In this document: one piece after another, positions 1-6,240 of the stretch
Position numbering within the stretch: position 1 is the first letter of the stretch
Layout of the letters: the number at the start of each line of letters is the position of its first letter
From: Candidatus Woesearchaeota archaeon
GTDB taxonomy: Archaea > Nanobdellota > Nanobdellia > Woesearchaeales > WJKV01
DNA length: 8,184 bases
Direction: 5' to 3'
NCBI GenBank assembly: GCA_019322855.1
Contig: JAHWIA010000034.1
Location: 1 to 8,184 of the forward strand
Program-made: the position numbers and the translations under genes
The notes under the pieces: generated by a model
What the model saw: the letters and a program-made list of their open reading frames with translations, nothing else
Told to the model about the DNA's origin: nothing
Database searches by the model: none

Positions 1-1013
1 TGAACACTGAACGTCATCCAATCGCCATACTTAATTTTGAGCTTCCTTATGAAAGAGTGGATGTCAATGTCCATCCGACAAAATTGATGATCAGGATAGA
101 GAAGGTTGAACGTGTCTGCAATGACATAACAGACATCTTGAGAAAACAATTAGAGACTGCAAATCTTGTTCCAAAGATAGAACCGAGCAGGATAGTCCAG
201 CAGAACCTGAAGACCAAGCCAGCAGAACTGCCGAGCACTGACATCAGGGAGATATTGAGGCAAAAGACCAATGTGATGCAGAAACTGCAGGAGATAAAGA
301 ACAGGCCTATTGACGCGCAGCAGAGCAGGCAGAAAGAACTTATAGAAAAAAAGAAAGAGCAGAAGAAACTTGTCGAAGGTGAGGAAGTAAAGATAGATCC
401 TATCAAGCTTGATTTTGTAGCTTACAACATCATAGGCAAGATACACAAGACTTACATCCTTGTCGAGACTGTGGAAGGTCTTAGGGTTATAGACCAGCAC
501 GCTGCACACGAACGGATTTTGTTTGAAAAGATAATGGACAATTTTGAGAACAAAAAGACAATAAGGAAGCAGACCTTGCTCGATCCCATCCAGATTGAAG
601 TGGATCCTAATGAAACCTTGCTGATAAAGGACAATCTGAAAAAATTAGATGATTTCGGTTTCATGCTCGAAGAGTTCGGCAGGAACACTTTCTTGATAAG
701 GACGCTTCCTGCGATTCTGGGCAGGCAGCAGAAACAAGGTTTGTTTGACGACATTCTTGCTGAACTGAAGAAGAACCAGTACAGCAAAGTGAAAGGCATC
801 ACAGAAGAAAGATTTGCCAGGATGGCATGCAGACAAGCTGTGAAAGCAGGAGATAACATGGGACAGATAGAGATGGAATATCTAGTAAAAAATTTGCTTG
901 ACTGCAAGCAGCCGCATACTTGTCCGCATGGAAGACCTACTATGATAGACTTCACAATAACAGATCTTGAAAAGAGCTTCAACAGAATACGAGGTTTTGA
1001 GACAAATGCGTGA
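1..1013 (+). CDS. mutL: DNA mismatch repair protein MutL, C-terminal part (5' end outside window)
   Basis: MutL links mismatch recognition by MutS to downstream repair. The reading frame is open from base 3 (Asn-Thr-Glu-Arg-His-Pro), so the gene begins before the window. The first residues carry the end of the GHKL ATPase/transducer domain, including the hallmark VDVNVHPTK at 57-83. A Lys/Glu/Gln-rich linker follows to about base 390, then the C-terminal dimerisation/endonuclease domain. The endonuclease motif DQHA-x2-E-x4-E is intact at 492-527, with the other metal-site motifs ACRQAVKAG (825-851), CPHGRPT (921-941) and a final F-x-R. The protein is therefore predicted to nick DNA, as in bacteria without MutH and in eukaryotic PMS2. 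A QTLLDP segment (570-587) sits where Bacillus MutL binds the sliding clamp. The stop overlaps the next gene by 8 bases, the first link of a mutL-glycosylase-mutS operon. MutL is patchy in archaea, so ancient transfer from bacteria is plausible (inference). Confidence 0.96.
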   Translation, partial: NTERHPIAILNFELPYERVDVNVHPTKLMIRIEKVERVCNDITDILRKQLETANLVPKIEPSRIVQQNLKTKPAELPSTDIREILRQKTNVMQKLQEIKNRPIDAQQSRQKELIEKKKEQKKLVEGEEVKIDPIKLDFVAYNIIGKIHKTYILVETVEGLRVIDQHAAHERILFEKIMDNFENKKTIRKQTLLDPIQIEVDPNETLLIKDNLKKLDDFGFMLEEFGRNTFLIRTLPAILGRQQKQGLFDDILAELKKNQYSKVKGITEERFARMACRQAVKAGDNMGQIEMEYLVKNLLDCKQPHTCPHGRPTMIDFTITDLEKSFNRIRGFETNA

Positions 1014-1680
1014 ACTGCAAGAATTATGGAGACAAGTTGATGACTGTTCATTCTGCAAGTCTGCAGGAAACAAGCTGCAGCACATACTTGGAGGAGGCAA
1101 AGAAGAGAAACCCTCTGTCATGTTCTGCTTCATCAATCCAACTTACAGGAACATAACAACAGATCCTGATTATGAAGGACAAAGATTTCCATTCATGGGC
1201 ACGACAAAAGTATGGAGAGTCTTCATCAAGGCTGGTTTGTTAGAGCCTGACATTGACAATAAGATACGGCAGGGTTGGAACCAAGAACTGATCGATGAAG
1301 TCATTGGAAAGGTTGCGCAGAAAGGATTTTATTTCACAAATCTTGTCAAATGCGCGCAGCCGCACGCAGACAATCCAAAGACAAAAGAGATTCGCACATT
1401 ATTGCCTTTGCTCTTGAAAGAGATTTCAATTGTCAAGCCAAAACTGATATGCTGTTTCGGCGGCATGCCATTCAGATGGCTGACAAACATCAATGACCTT
1501 AAGCTCACAGAGCATTTTGACAGGCAAAAACAATCTGACAAGCTGATAACTTACCAGACAATACCTATTGATGGAAAAACCTATCCTGTATTTCCTTGTT
1601 ATTTCCCTGTAGGAAGAGGAAATCCGAAAAAAGCCACTGAATTATTGCAGATATTAAAAAGAATTTATCTGGAGGTATGA
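1006..1680 (+). CDS. Uracil-DNA glycosylase superfamily protein, divergent family 4/MUG-like hybrid
   Basis: This 224-residue protein belongs by motif to the uracil-DNA glycosylase superfamily, which removes uracil or mispaired pyrimidines from DNA. The start ATG at 1006 overlaps the mutL stop (ATGCGTGA). It puts C-x2-C at residues 14 and 17, the same positions as the iron-sulfur ligands I recall for Thermus family 4 enzyme UDGA. NLVKC (Cys116) matches the third ligand. The fourth should fall 16 residues later, but residue 132 is Leu. Motif 1 is not the family 4 GEAPG: it reads VMFCFINPT (Asn44), followed by GQRFPFMG and W70, close to the MUG/TDG pattern (V-x-F-C-G-INPG ... GFPF ... FWK), where the Asn is catalytic. 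The motif 2 region reads FPCYFPVGRG, with Phe200 where family 4 has His. Substrate specificity cannot be read from sequence; a U:G or T:G mispair enzyme is my inference. It lies between mutL and mutS and is translationally coupled to both. Confidence 0.8.
   Translation: MRELQELWRQVDDCSFCKSAGNKLQHILGGGKEEKPSVMFCFINPTYRNITTDPDYEGQRFPFMGTTKVWRVFIKAGLLEPDIDNKIRQGWNQELIDEVIGKVAQKGFYFTNLVKCAQPHADNPKTKEIRTLLPLLLKEISIVKPKLICCFGGMPFRWLTNINDLKLTEHFDRQKQSDKLITYQTIPIDGKTYPVFPCYFPVGRGNPKKATELLQILKRIYLEV
1671..1675 (+). promoter_or_regulatory. Shine-Dalgarno motif of mutS
   Basis: GGAGG lies at the very end of the glycosylase gene. It is only one base before the ATG at 1677 but four bases before the second ATG at 1680. 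Spacing therefore favours initiation at 1680, although both give the same protein bar one Met. The glycosylase stop TGA (1678-1680) overlaps both starts, which suggests termination-reinitiation coupling. Confidence 0.7.
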
Positions 1681-4241
1681 TGGAAGAACGTCTTACACCT
1701 GCGATGCAGCAGTTCAAAGTCATAAAAGCACAGTATCCAGACTGTATTCTATTTTTCAGGATGGGCGATTTCTATGAGATGTTCTATGAAGATGCCAAGA
1801 TAGTCTCAAAAGTGCTTGACATCACACTGACAAAAAGAGGCGGTGTTCCTCTGGCAGGTGTTCCATGGCATGCTCTTGATCCCAACCTTGCAAAGATGAT
1901 AGAGAAAGGATATAAGGTCGCAGTATGCGAACAGATGGAGGATCCAAAGACAGTCAAGGGCAGGGTTGTGAAAAGAGATGTCGTGCGCATCGTGACGCCG
2001 GGCACTGTGACTGTTCCTAGTTTGTTGGACGAAAAAAGCAATAATTTTCTGATGTCAGTGCATGCGGTAAATAGCGCGCAAACCAATGAAGTCAAGTATG
2101 GTGTTGCATTGGCAGACATCAGCACTGGAGAATTCATCACGACTGAACTGGACAGTGATGAGAAACTATTGAATGAGATTGTGCGTTTTGATCCGAAAGA
2201 GATAATCGTGAGCAACACAGGAGATTTCAAAAAGGAAAAGTTCTGCAATGGAAATCTGAACTTGTTTATTACAGAATATGACGATTACCACTTTACCTTC
2301 AGTTCTGCTTACAAAGAATTGATAAGACATTTCGATGTCATGAATCTTGAATGCTTTGGTTTGGAGAAAAAGGACATGGCGATCATTTCAGCAGGCGCAT
2401 TGCTCGCTTATCTTAATGAAACTCAGAGAGGAAGCACAAAACAGATAACAAAAGTCAAAGAGTTCATCACAGAAGACTACATGATACTTGACAGCAGCAC
2501 TATAAGAAATCTGGAACTGATGAAGAACATAAAGGATGGAACAAGAAGAGGAAGTCTGCTAGAGACTGTTGACAGGACAGTGACTCCTATGGGCAGCAGG
2601 CTGATACGTCAGTGGATACAACAACCATTGCTGGATGTGAACCTGATAAATCTAAGATTGGATGCAGTAGAAGAACTTACGACACAAACCTTGATACGAG
2701 AGGAGATCAAGGCTTTGCTGGATAGAGTCTATGATGTAGAAAGACTGATCACCAGGATAAGCAATGACAGTGCGAATCCAAAGGATCTTATCGCGTTGAA
2801 AGACAGCTTGAAGATCCTGCCTTCTATAAAAGAGCAATTGAAGAATACAAACAGTACTTTGTTCGGCGAGTTCAATGATTTGCCTGAATTGCCAGAGATA
2901 AAGGAATTGATTGAAAAAGCGATCAAGGACAACCCAAGCACAAAGACAAAAGAAGGAAACATCATTAGAAAAGGTTATGATGAGCAATTGGATGAACTAA
3001 AACAGATCGCGTTCGGCGGCAAGACATGGATCGCGCAGTTGGAGGCTAAGGAAAAAGAACGCACAGGCATTTCTACACTGAAGATTGGTTTCAACCGTGT
3101 TCATGGCTATTATATTGATGTGACAAGAAGATTTAGTGACAAAGTGCCTTCGCATTACATAAGAAGACAGACTCTTGCCAATAGTGAACGTTATGTAACA
3201 GAAGAATTGAAGCAGAAAGAAGAACAAGTTCTGGGAGCAGAAGAGAAAATCAATAAGATCGAGTTTGAGCTGTTCACAAAAGTTCTTGAGGCTTGCACAG
3301 AAAAGATAGTTGATATACAATCTGTTGCAAAAAATTTGGCATTGTTGGATGTCATAGTCTCATTATCAACTATCGCAGTAAATAACAGATATGTCAAACC
3401 AATAGTCACTAACAATTATGAACTTGACATTGAGGAAGGAAGGCATCCTGTCATAGAAAGCATCCAGTTTGAACCGTACATCCCTAACCACACAAGGATG
3501 AACAAGGAAAAACGATTATTTATCATCACAGGACCTAACATGTCTGGCAAATCCAGTTTTATGAGACAAGTAGCATTGATACAATTGCTCGCGCAGATCG
3601 GCAGTTTTGTTCCTGCGAAAGAAGCAACTATCGGTGTTGTCGATCGTATCTTTACAAGGGTAGGTGCTTATGATGATTTGACAATGGGACAGTCAACATT
3701 CATGGTAGAGATGACAGAGACAGCTAATATACTTAACAATGCGACTGAAAAATCTCTTGTGATTTTGGACGAGATAGGTCGCGGTACGAGTACATTTGAC
3801 GGCATCAGCATTGCCTGGGCAGTAGCAGAACACATCTATCAGAATATAGGTGCTAAGACATTGTTTGCCACGCACTATCATCAGCTGAACAAACTGGCAG
3901 AACGATTCAAGGCTGTGAAGAATTTTAACATCGCTGTCAAGGAAAAATCAGACGACATCATATTCTTGCGAAAGATTCTGGAAGGAGGCACGAACAAGAG
4001 CTATGGCATACAAGTCGGAAAATTAGCAGGCCTTCCTGTATCAGTGATAGAAAGAAGCAAAGTGATAATGAACCAGCTCGAGATGGAGGACGAGATCGCA
4101 GAAAGAATACATGCTCCCTTGAAAAAAGAAGAGCCTGATATTGAGAAAAAGATAGAACAGCGAGAAATGCAGACAGAAAAAAGAGAAGAGGCAAAAGAGA
4201 CAGAAGAGGCCAATGCAAAATTGAACCACTTTTTCGAGTAA
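1677..4241 (+). CDS. mutS: DNA mismatch repair protein MutS (MutS1 type)
   Basis: MutS recognises base mismatches and small loops, then uses ATP to become a sliding clamp that recruits MutL. The protein has 854 residues, normal for bacterial-type MutS1. The N-terminal LTPAMQQF and MGDFYEMF (residues 29-36) form the mismatch-reading domain with the intact Phe-x-Glu (F32, E34). Connector, lever and clamp domains follow (about 130-560). The ATPase domain has Walker A GPNMSGKS (619-626), Walker B LVILDE (Asp698, Glu699), the signature GRGTSTFDG just after it, and FATHYHQL (His733). The tail after about residue 795 is rich in Glu and Lys, probably helical, and ends in NAKLNHFFE, which resembles a PCNA-interacting peptide. 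ATG 1677 is given as the start; ATG 1680 is equally possible and better spaced from GGAGG. All key residues are present, so the protein should be active. It works with MutL from the same operon. Confidence 0.98.
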   Translation: MMEERLTPAMQQFKVIKAQYPDCILFFRMGDFYEMFYEDAKIVSKVLDITLTKRGGVPLAGVPWHALDPNLAKMIEKGYKVAVCEQMEDPKTVKGRVVKRDVVRIVTPGTVTVPSLLDEKSNNFLMSVHAVNSAQTNEVKYGVALADISTGEFITTELDSDEKLLNEIVRFDPKEIIVSNTGDFKKEKFCNGNLNLFITEYDDYHFTFSSAYKELIRHFDVMNLECFGLEKKDMAIISAGALLAYLNETQRGSTKQITKVKEFITEDYMILDSSTIRNLELMKNIKDGTRRGSLLETVDRTVTPMGSRLIRQWIQQPLLDVNLINLRLDAVEELTTQTLIREEIKALLDRVYDVERLITRISNDSANPKDLIALKDSLKILPSIKEQLKNTNSTLFGEFNDLPELPEIKELIEKAIKDNPSTKTKEGNIIRKGYDEQLDELKQIAFGGKTWIAQLEAKEKERTGISTLKIGFNRVHGYYIDVTRRFSDKVPSHYIRRQTLANSERYVTEELKQKEEQVLGAEEKINKIEFELFTKVLEACTEKIVDIQSVAKNLALLDVIVSLSTIAVNNRYVKPIVTNNYELDIEEGRHPVIESIQFEPYIPNHTRMNKEKRLFIITGPNMSGKSSFMRQVALIQLLAQIGSFVPAKEATIGVVDRIFTRVGAYDDLTMGQSTFMVEMTETANILNNATEKSLVILDEIGRGTSTFDGISIAWAVAEHIYQNIGAKTLFATHYHQLNKLAERFKAVKNFNIAVKEKSDDIIFLRKILEGGTNKSYGIQVGKLAGLPVSVIERSKVIMNQLEMEDEIAERIHAPLKKEEPDIEKKIEQREMQTEKREEAKETEEANAKLNHFFE

Positions 4242-4244
4242 GCT

Positions 4245-4252
4245 TTTTAAAT
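4245..4252 (+). promoter_or_regulatory. TATA-box promoter of the 168-residue membrane protein gene
   Basis: TTTTTAAA lies three bases after the mutS stop codon, and its centre is about 25 bases before the ATG at 4274. That is the archaeal TATA-to-start distance, so the message is probably leaderless. No Shine-Dalgarno motif precedes the ATG. The T-rich stretch 4244-4262 could also serve as the terminator of the mutS operon. Confidence 0.55.
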
Positions 4253-4273
4253 CTCTTTCTTATATGATATTGT

Positions 4274-4780
4274 ATGGCAGATAAACCATACGAAATTGTT
4301 CCGAGCGATGAATCTCACAGATTTCAGTATCCTATAGTTGATGGAAGCGAGGATCCAAGAAAAGAACTGAGTGATAAGACAGAGACTGTGCAAGAGAATT
4401 CTTTGACTAGTCTGCTGAAGGCAAGAGATGCTGATAATTATTCTGCCTGGAATGCTGCTTTGTATTCTACAGCTGCATCTGTTCTTTCATTAGCTACTAA
4501 TGTTATACATAATGACGCTCTTCAGAAAGTGGATTTTTATAATCTCCAAGAATTTTCAGCAGATTTTGCAGAAAGAGCAGGCCAGATATTGGCTTCTCCA
4601 TTGACAGGCATCTTTTCATATTGCATGATGCTTTTAGGAGCGATGCTTGCTTTCCGAGCGATTGGCGCAAGAATGTCTGCTAGGGAGTTGGATAAGAAAC
4701 TTCTTAAATTAGAAAAAGGCTTTAAAGAGAACAACAAGCACTATAATCGGTTGATTTCTTCAGGATCCAATGACTTGTAG
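4274..4780 (+). CDS. Hypothetical small membrane protein with two predicted helices
   Basis: I do not recognise a family in this 168-residue protein. Residues 1-55 are polar, charged and probably disordered (many Asp, Glu, Ser, Lys). Residues about 60-78 (AALYSTAASVLSLATNVI) form a moderately hydrophobic helix. Residues about 105-130 (a stretch including GIFSYCMMLLGAMLAFRAIG) form a stronger membrane helix. The tail from residue 131 is basic and probably helical (ARELDKKLLKLEKGFKENN). No signal peptide or catalytic motif is visible. The start is supported by a TATA box at leaderless distance, which also suggests it is transcribed separately from mutS. Its last 40 bases overlap the convergent minus-strand gene. 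Codon usage resembles that of its neighbours, so it is likely a real gene, but the function is unknown. Confidence 0.72.
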   Translation: MADKPYEIVPSDESHRFQYPIVDGSEDPRKELSDKTETVQENSLTSLLKARDADNYSAWNAALYSTAASVLSLATNVIHNDALQKVDFYNLQEFSADFAERAGQILASPLTGIFSYCMMLLGAMLAFRAIGARMSARELDKKLLKLEKGFKENNKHYNRLISSGSNDL

Positions 4781-5160
4781 CATTGGTTGCAGATATACTT
4801 ATTTCCCTTGAACCTGTTAGCATATCTTTTATTGCCTACTTTTCCGCACATCTCGCACTGATATTCCTTGCAGTCATCTCCTATCTCAATATCGCTGACA
4901 TCCAGCATCTTTACTTTATCTGATTTTGCGAACTCCATCAGCTTCATATTATTCAATTCTTCCCTTTCGCTCTTGCTGCATGCGCTTCCGCTCGCGTGCG
5001 CAAAATGCCATACTTTTTTGTCTCCCATTTTCGGGAAGACCTTTTCTCCGCAGAAAGGACAGAAGTATTCAAAGAACTCTTTCTTATGCTTCTTAACTCT
5101 ATCTATATGGACTAGTGTCCGCATAACCCCCTTTGCATAAAACAATTTCCTATCAGGCAT
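4741..5160 (-). CDS. Small CoiA-like zinc-binding protein with a C-terminal zinc ribbon
   Basis: This 139-residue protein has two probable zinc sites. The first is FCPFCGEKVFPK followed by VWHFAH: Cys34, Cys37, His52 and His55. This is the pattern of the N-terminal zinc domain of competence protein CoiA and related nucleases. A short SKSEREELNNMKLMEF stretch (62-77) resembles the start of the CoiA nuclease helix. The rest of a nuclease domain is absent: only about 25 residues separate it from a second four-cysteine ribbon, Cys102-x2-Cys105 and Cys124-x2-Cys127. It may bind nucleic acid or act as a partner protein; this is inference. The ATG at 5160 is supported by a TATA-like box 28 bases upstream. 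An internal ATG (Met13, base 5124) preceded by a G-run is an alternative. The 3' end overlaps the convergent membrane-protein gene by 40 bases. Confidence 0.75.
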   Translation of the reverse strand: MPDRKLFYAKGVMRTLVHIDRVKKHKKEFFEYFCPFCGEKVFPKMGDKKVWHFAHASGSACSKSEREELNNMKLMEFAKSDKVKMLDVSDIEIGDDCKEYQCEMCGKVGNKRYANRFKGNKYICNQCYKSLDPEEINRL

Positions 5161-5184
5161 TATAAGATATCATGGAAGAACCAA

Positions 5185-5192
5185 TTAATAAA
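5185..5192 (-). promoter_or_regulatory. TATA-like box for the CoiA-like gene
   Basis: Read on the minus strand this is TTTATTAA, centred about 28 bases before the ATG at 5160, which fits a leaderless archaeal promoter. It is an imperfect TATA match in A/T-rich DNA, so confidence is moderate. Confidence 0.45.
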
Positions 5193-5235
5193 TTTTACCT
5201 TGATTTTAAGTCTTATTTAAACTCATAATACATCC

Positions 5236-5243
5236 TTTATAAA
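5236..5243 (+). promoter_or_regulatory. Upstream TATA-like box, TTTATAAA
   Basis: A perfect TTTATAAA lies 40 bases before the identical box at 5276. It could give a second, longer transcript of the hydrolase gene starting near 5265. The motif is palindromic, so a minus-strand role is also possible. The rest of the 147-base gap 5161-5307 shows no gene or RNA that I recognise. Confidence 0.35.
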
Positions 5244-5245
5244 TC

Positions 5246-5261
5246 GTCCCTTAAAAGGGAC
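5246..5261. repeat. Short inverted repeat, possible operator
   Basis: GTCCCTT, two A bases, then AAGGGAC: a perfect 7-bp inverted repeat. It lies between the two TTTATAAA boxes and 14 bases before the proximal one. The place and shape suit a dimeric regulator; an RNA hairpin is the alternative. No regulator gene is adjacent, so the binder is unknown. Confidence 0.45.
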
Positions 5262-5275
5262 AACAAGCCGTAAGC

Positions 5276-5283
5276 TTTATAAA
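5276..5283 (+). promoter_or_regulatory. Proximal TATA box of the MBL-fold hydrolase gene
   Basis: TTTATAAA is centred about 28 bases before the ATG at 5308, the expected spacing for a leaderless archaeal transcript. No Shine-Dalgarno motif is seen before the ATG. Confidence 0.65.
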
Positions 5284-5307
5284 GGGCCCAAAATAAGCAT
5301 ATTTACA

Positions 5308-6207
5308 ATGAAAAAAGTATCTGATAGAGTATATCTGGCTGAACACCTGAATGATGATTGTTACGCTTCTGCACTGCCAGTGGTAGTAGAAGGAGACAGT
5401 TCACTGATTCTATTTGACTGTGGAATGGACGGATATATGAGAAAGCAAAATAAAAGGGATCTTGAAGGTACCACAGTACAGCAGGTTGTTAAACTTTCTG
5501 CAGAAAAAGTTAAGCCTGTCAAACACATATTCTTCAGCCACGCGCACGGGGATCATACGCTTGACGCATTTATTTACGGAAAGATGAACAGCAGGATTTG
5601 TACTCACGCTCATTCAAAAAATAGGATTCCTAAAGGAGGCAGATTTGCAGGCTTTAGAATAACACACCCATATCCTGCAGACACTGACTTGGTTCTTGAT
5701 GGAGTCAAATTAAAAGTTATAACAACTCCAGGACACACTGTCAATGGAGAAGACATAAGTCTTTTAGTCGCAGATGACAATGTCCTGCTTACAGGAGATA
5801 CTGTGCAGCCGCACGGAATTCCTTATGAAAACGGAAAAAATACTTTCATGCCGTTCTATACCAGAGGAGATGATTATTTCAATTCATTAAAGAAGATACT
5901 TGAATTGGCACCAGAAAAAATCGTCACATCACACCATGGTGTTTTTGGCATGGAAGCTGTTGAGACAGACCTGAAGACTGTCGGAAGAACAATCCAATTG
6001 GCTGAAAAATTGGTAAGAGAGAATCCTGGTGTGGACAAGAAGACAATCATAGAATGGATTTTTGATACTATAGGTTATGAGAGAGGAGTTTCTAGGGAAA
6101 ATGTTCTTAGAAGAAGAATAGATCAGGAGACCCATTTCAAAAGACACGACATCCACGGCATAAATTATTTTGCTACAAAAGCAATGCGTAATGGAAAGAA
6201 AGATTAA
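5308..6207 (+). CDS. MBL-fold metallo-hydrolase
   Basis: This 299-residue protein is a metallo-beta-lactamase-fold enzyme, a superfamily of zinc or iron hydrolases acting on thioesters, lactones, phosphodiesters or related bonds. The whole metal site is present: SHAHGDH (His78, His80, Asp82, His83), PGHT (His143), TGD (Asp164) and TSHHG (His210, or the adjacent His209). The N-terminal half begins with the usual strands (VYLAEHL, LILFDCGMDG). The region after residue 215 is mostly helical and charged, a C-terminal extension like that of LACTB2/glyoxalase II-type members. There are no beta-CASP or RNase Z signatures and no signal peptide, so it is a cytoplasmic enzyme of unknown substrate. It has its own promoter, and its stop codon overlaps that of the convergent antiporter gene. 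Family assignment is firm; the specific reaction cannot be assigned. Confidence 0.93.
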   Translation: MKKVSDRVYLAEHLNDDCYASALPVVVEGDSSLILFDCGMDGYMRKQNKRDLEGTTVQQVVKLSAEKVKPVKHIFFSHAHGDHTLDAFIYGKMNSRICTHAHSKNRIPKGGRFAGFRITHPYPADTDLVLDGVKLKVITTPGHTVNGEDISLLVADDNVLLTGDTVQPHGIPYENGKNTFMPFYTRGDDYFNSLKKILELAPEKIVTSHHGVFGMEAVETDLKTVGRTIQLAEKLVRENPGVDKKTIIEWIFDTIGYERGVSRENVLRRRIDQETHFKRHDIHGINYFATKAMRNGKKD

Positions 6208-6240
6208 ACAGCCATAGGTTCTTTCTTTGTATGTTTTTTT
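6195..6240. terminator. A/U-rich hairpin plus T-tract, probable terminator (possibly bidirectional)
   Basis: AAAGAAAGA (6195-6203) and TCTTTCTTT (6220-6228) form a perfect 9-bp inverted repeat around the overlapping stop codons of two convergent genes. On the plus strand a run of seven T follows at 6234-6240. Archaeal polymerase stops mainly at U-tracts, so the T-run suits the hydrolase transcript. Read leftward, the repeat supplies TCTTTCTTT for the antiporter transcript. The plus-strand T-tract is also the coding strand for the antiporter's lysine-rich tail. Confidence 0.5.

Noticed and set aside
57..59. GTG as a start for the mutL fragment
   Set aside because: The frame is open to base 3 and encodes typical MutL residues (HPIAILNFELPYERVDVNVHPTK region), so the gene is cut by the window edge.
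967..1005. Upstream TTG start extending the glycosylase by 13 residues
   Set aside because: It would overlap mutL by 47 bases. The ATG at 1006 gives an ATG/TGA overlap typical of coupled genes and places Cys14/Cys17 exactly as in family 4 enzymes.
452..1136. Minus-strand frames opposite mutL and the glycosylase gene
   Set aside because: Low-complexity Ser/Phe/Cys-rich translations typical of antisense shadows of Lys/Glu-rich genes.
4264..4266. ATG upstream of the membrane-protein start
   Set aside because: It is in another frame and reaches a stop after a few codons; its distance from the TATA box is also too short.
4868..5140. Plus-strand 90-codon frame opposite the CoiA-like gene
   Set aside because: It is antisense to a gene with clear zinc motifs, is Ser/Leu/Phe rich and shows no domain or promoter.
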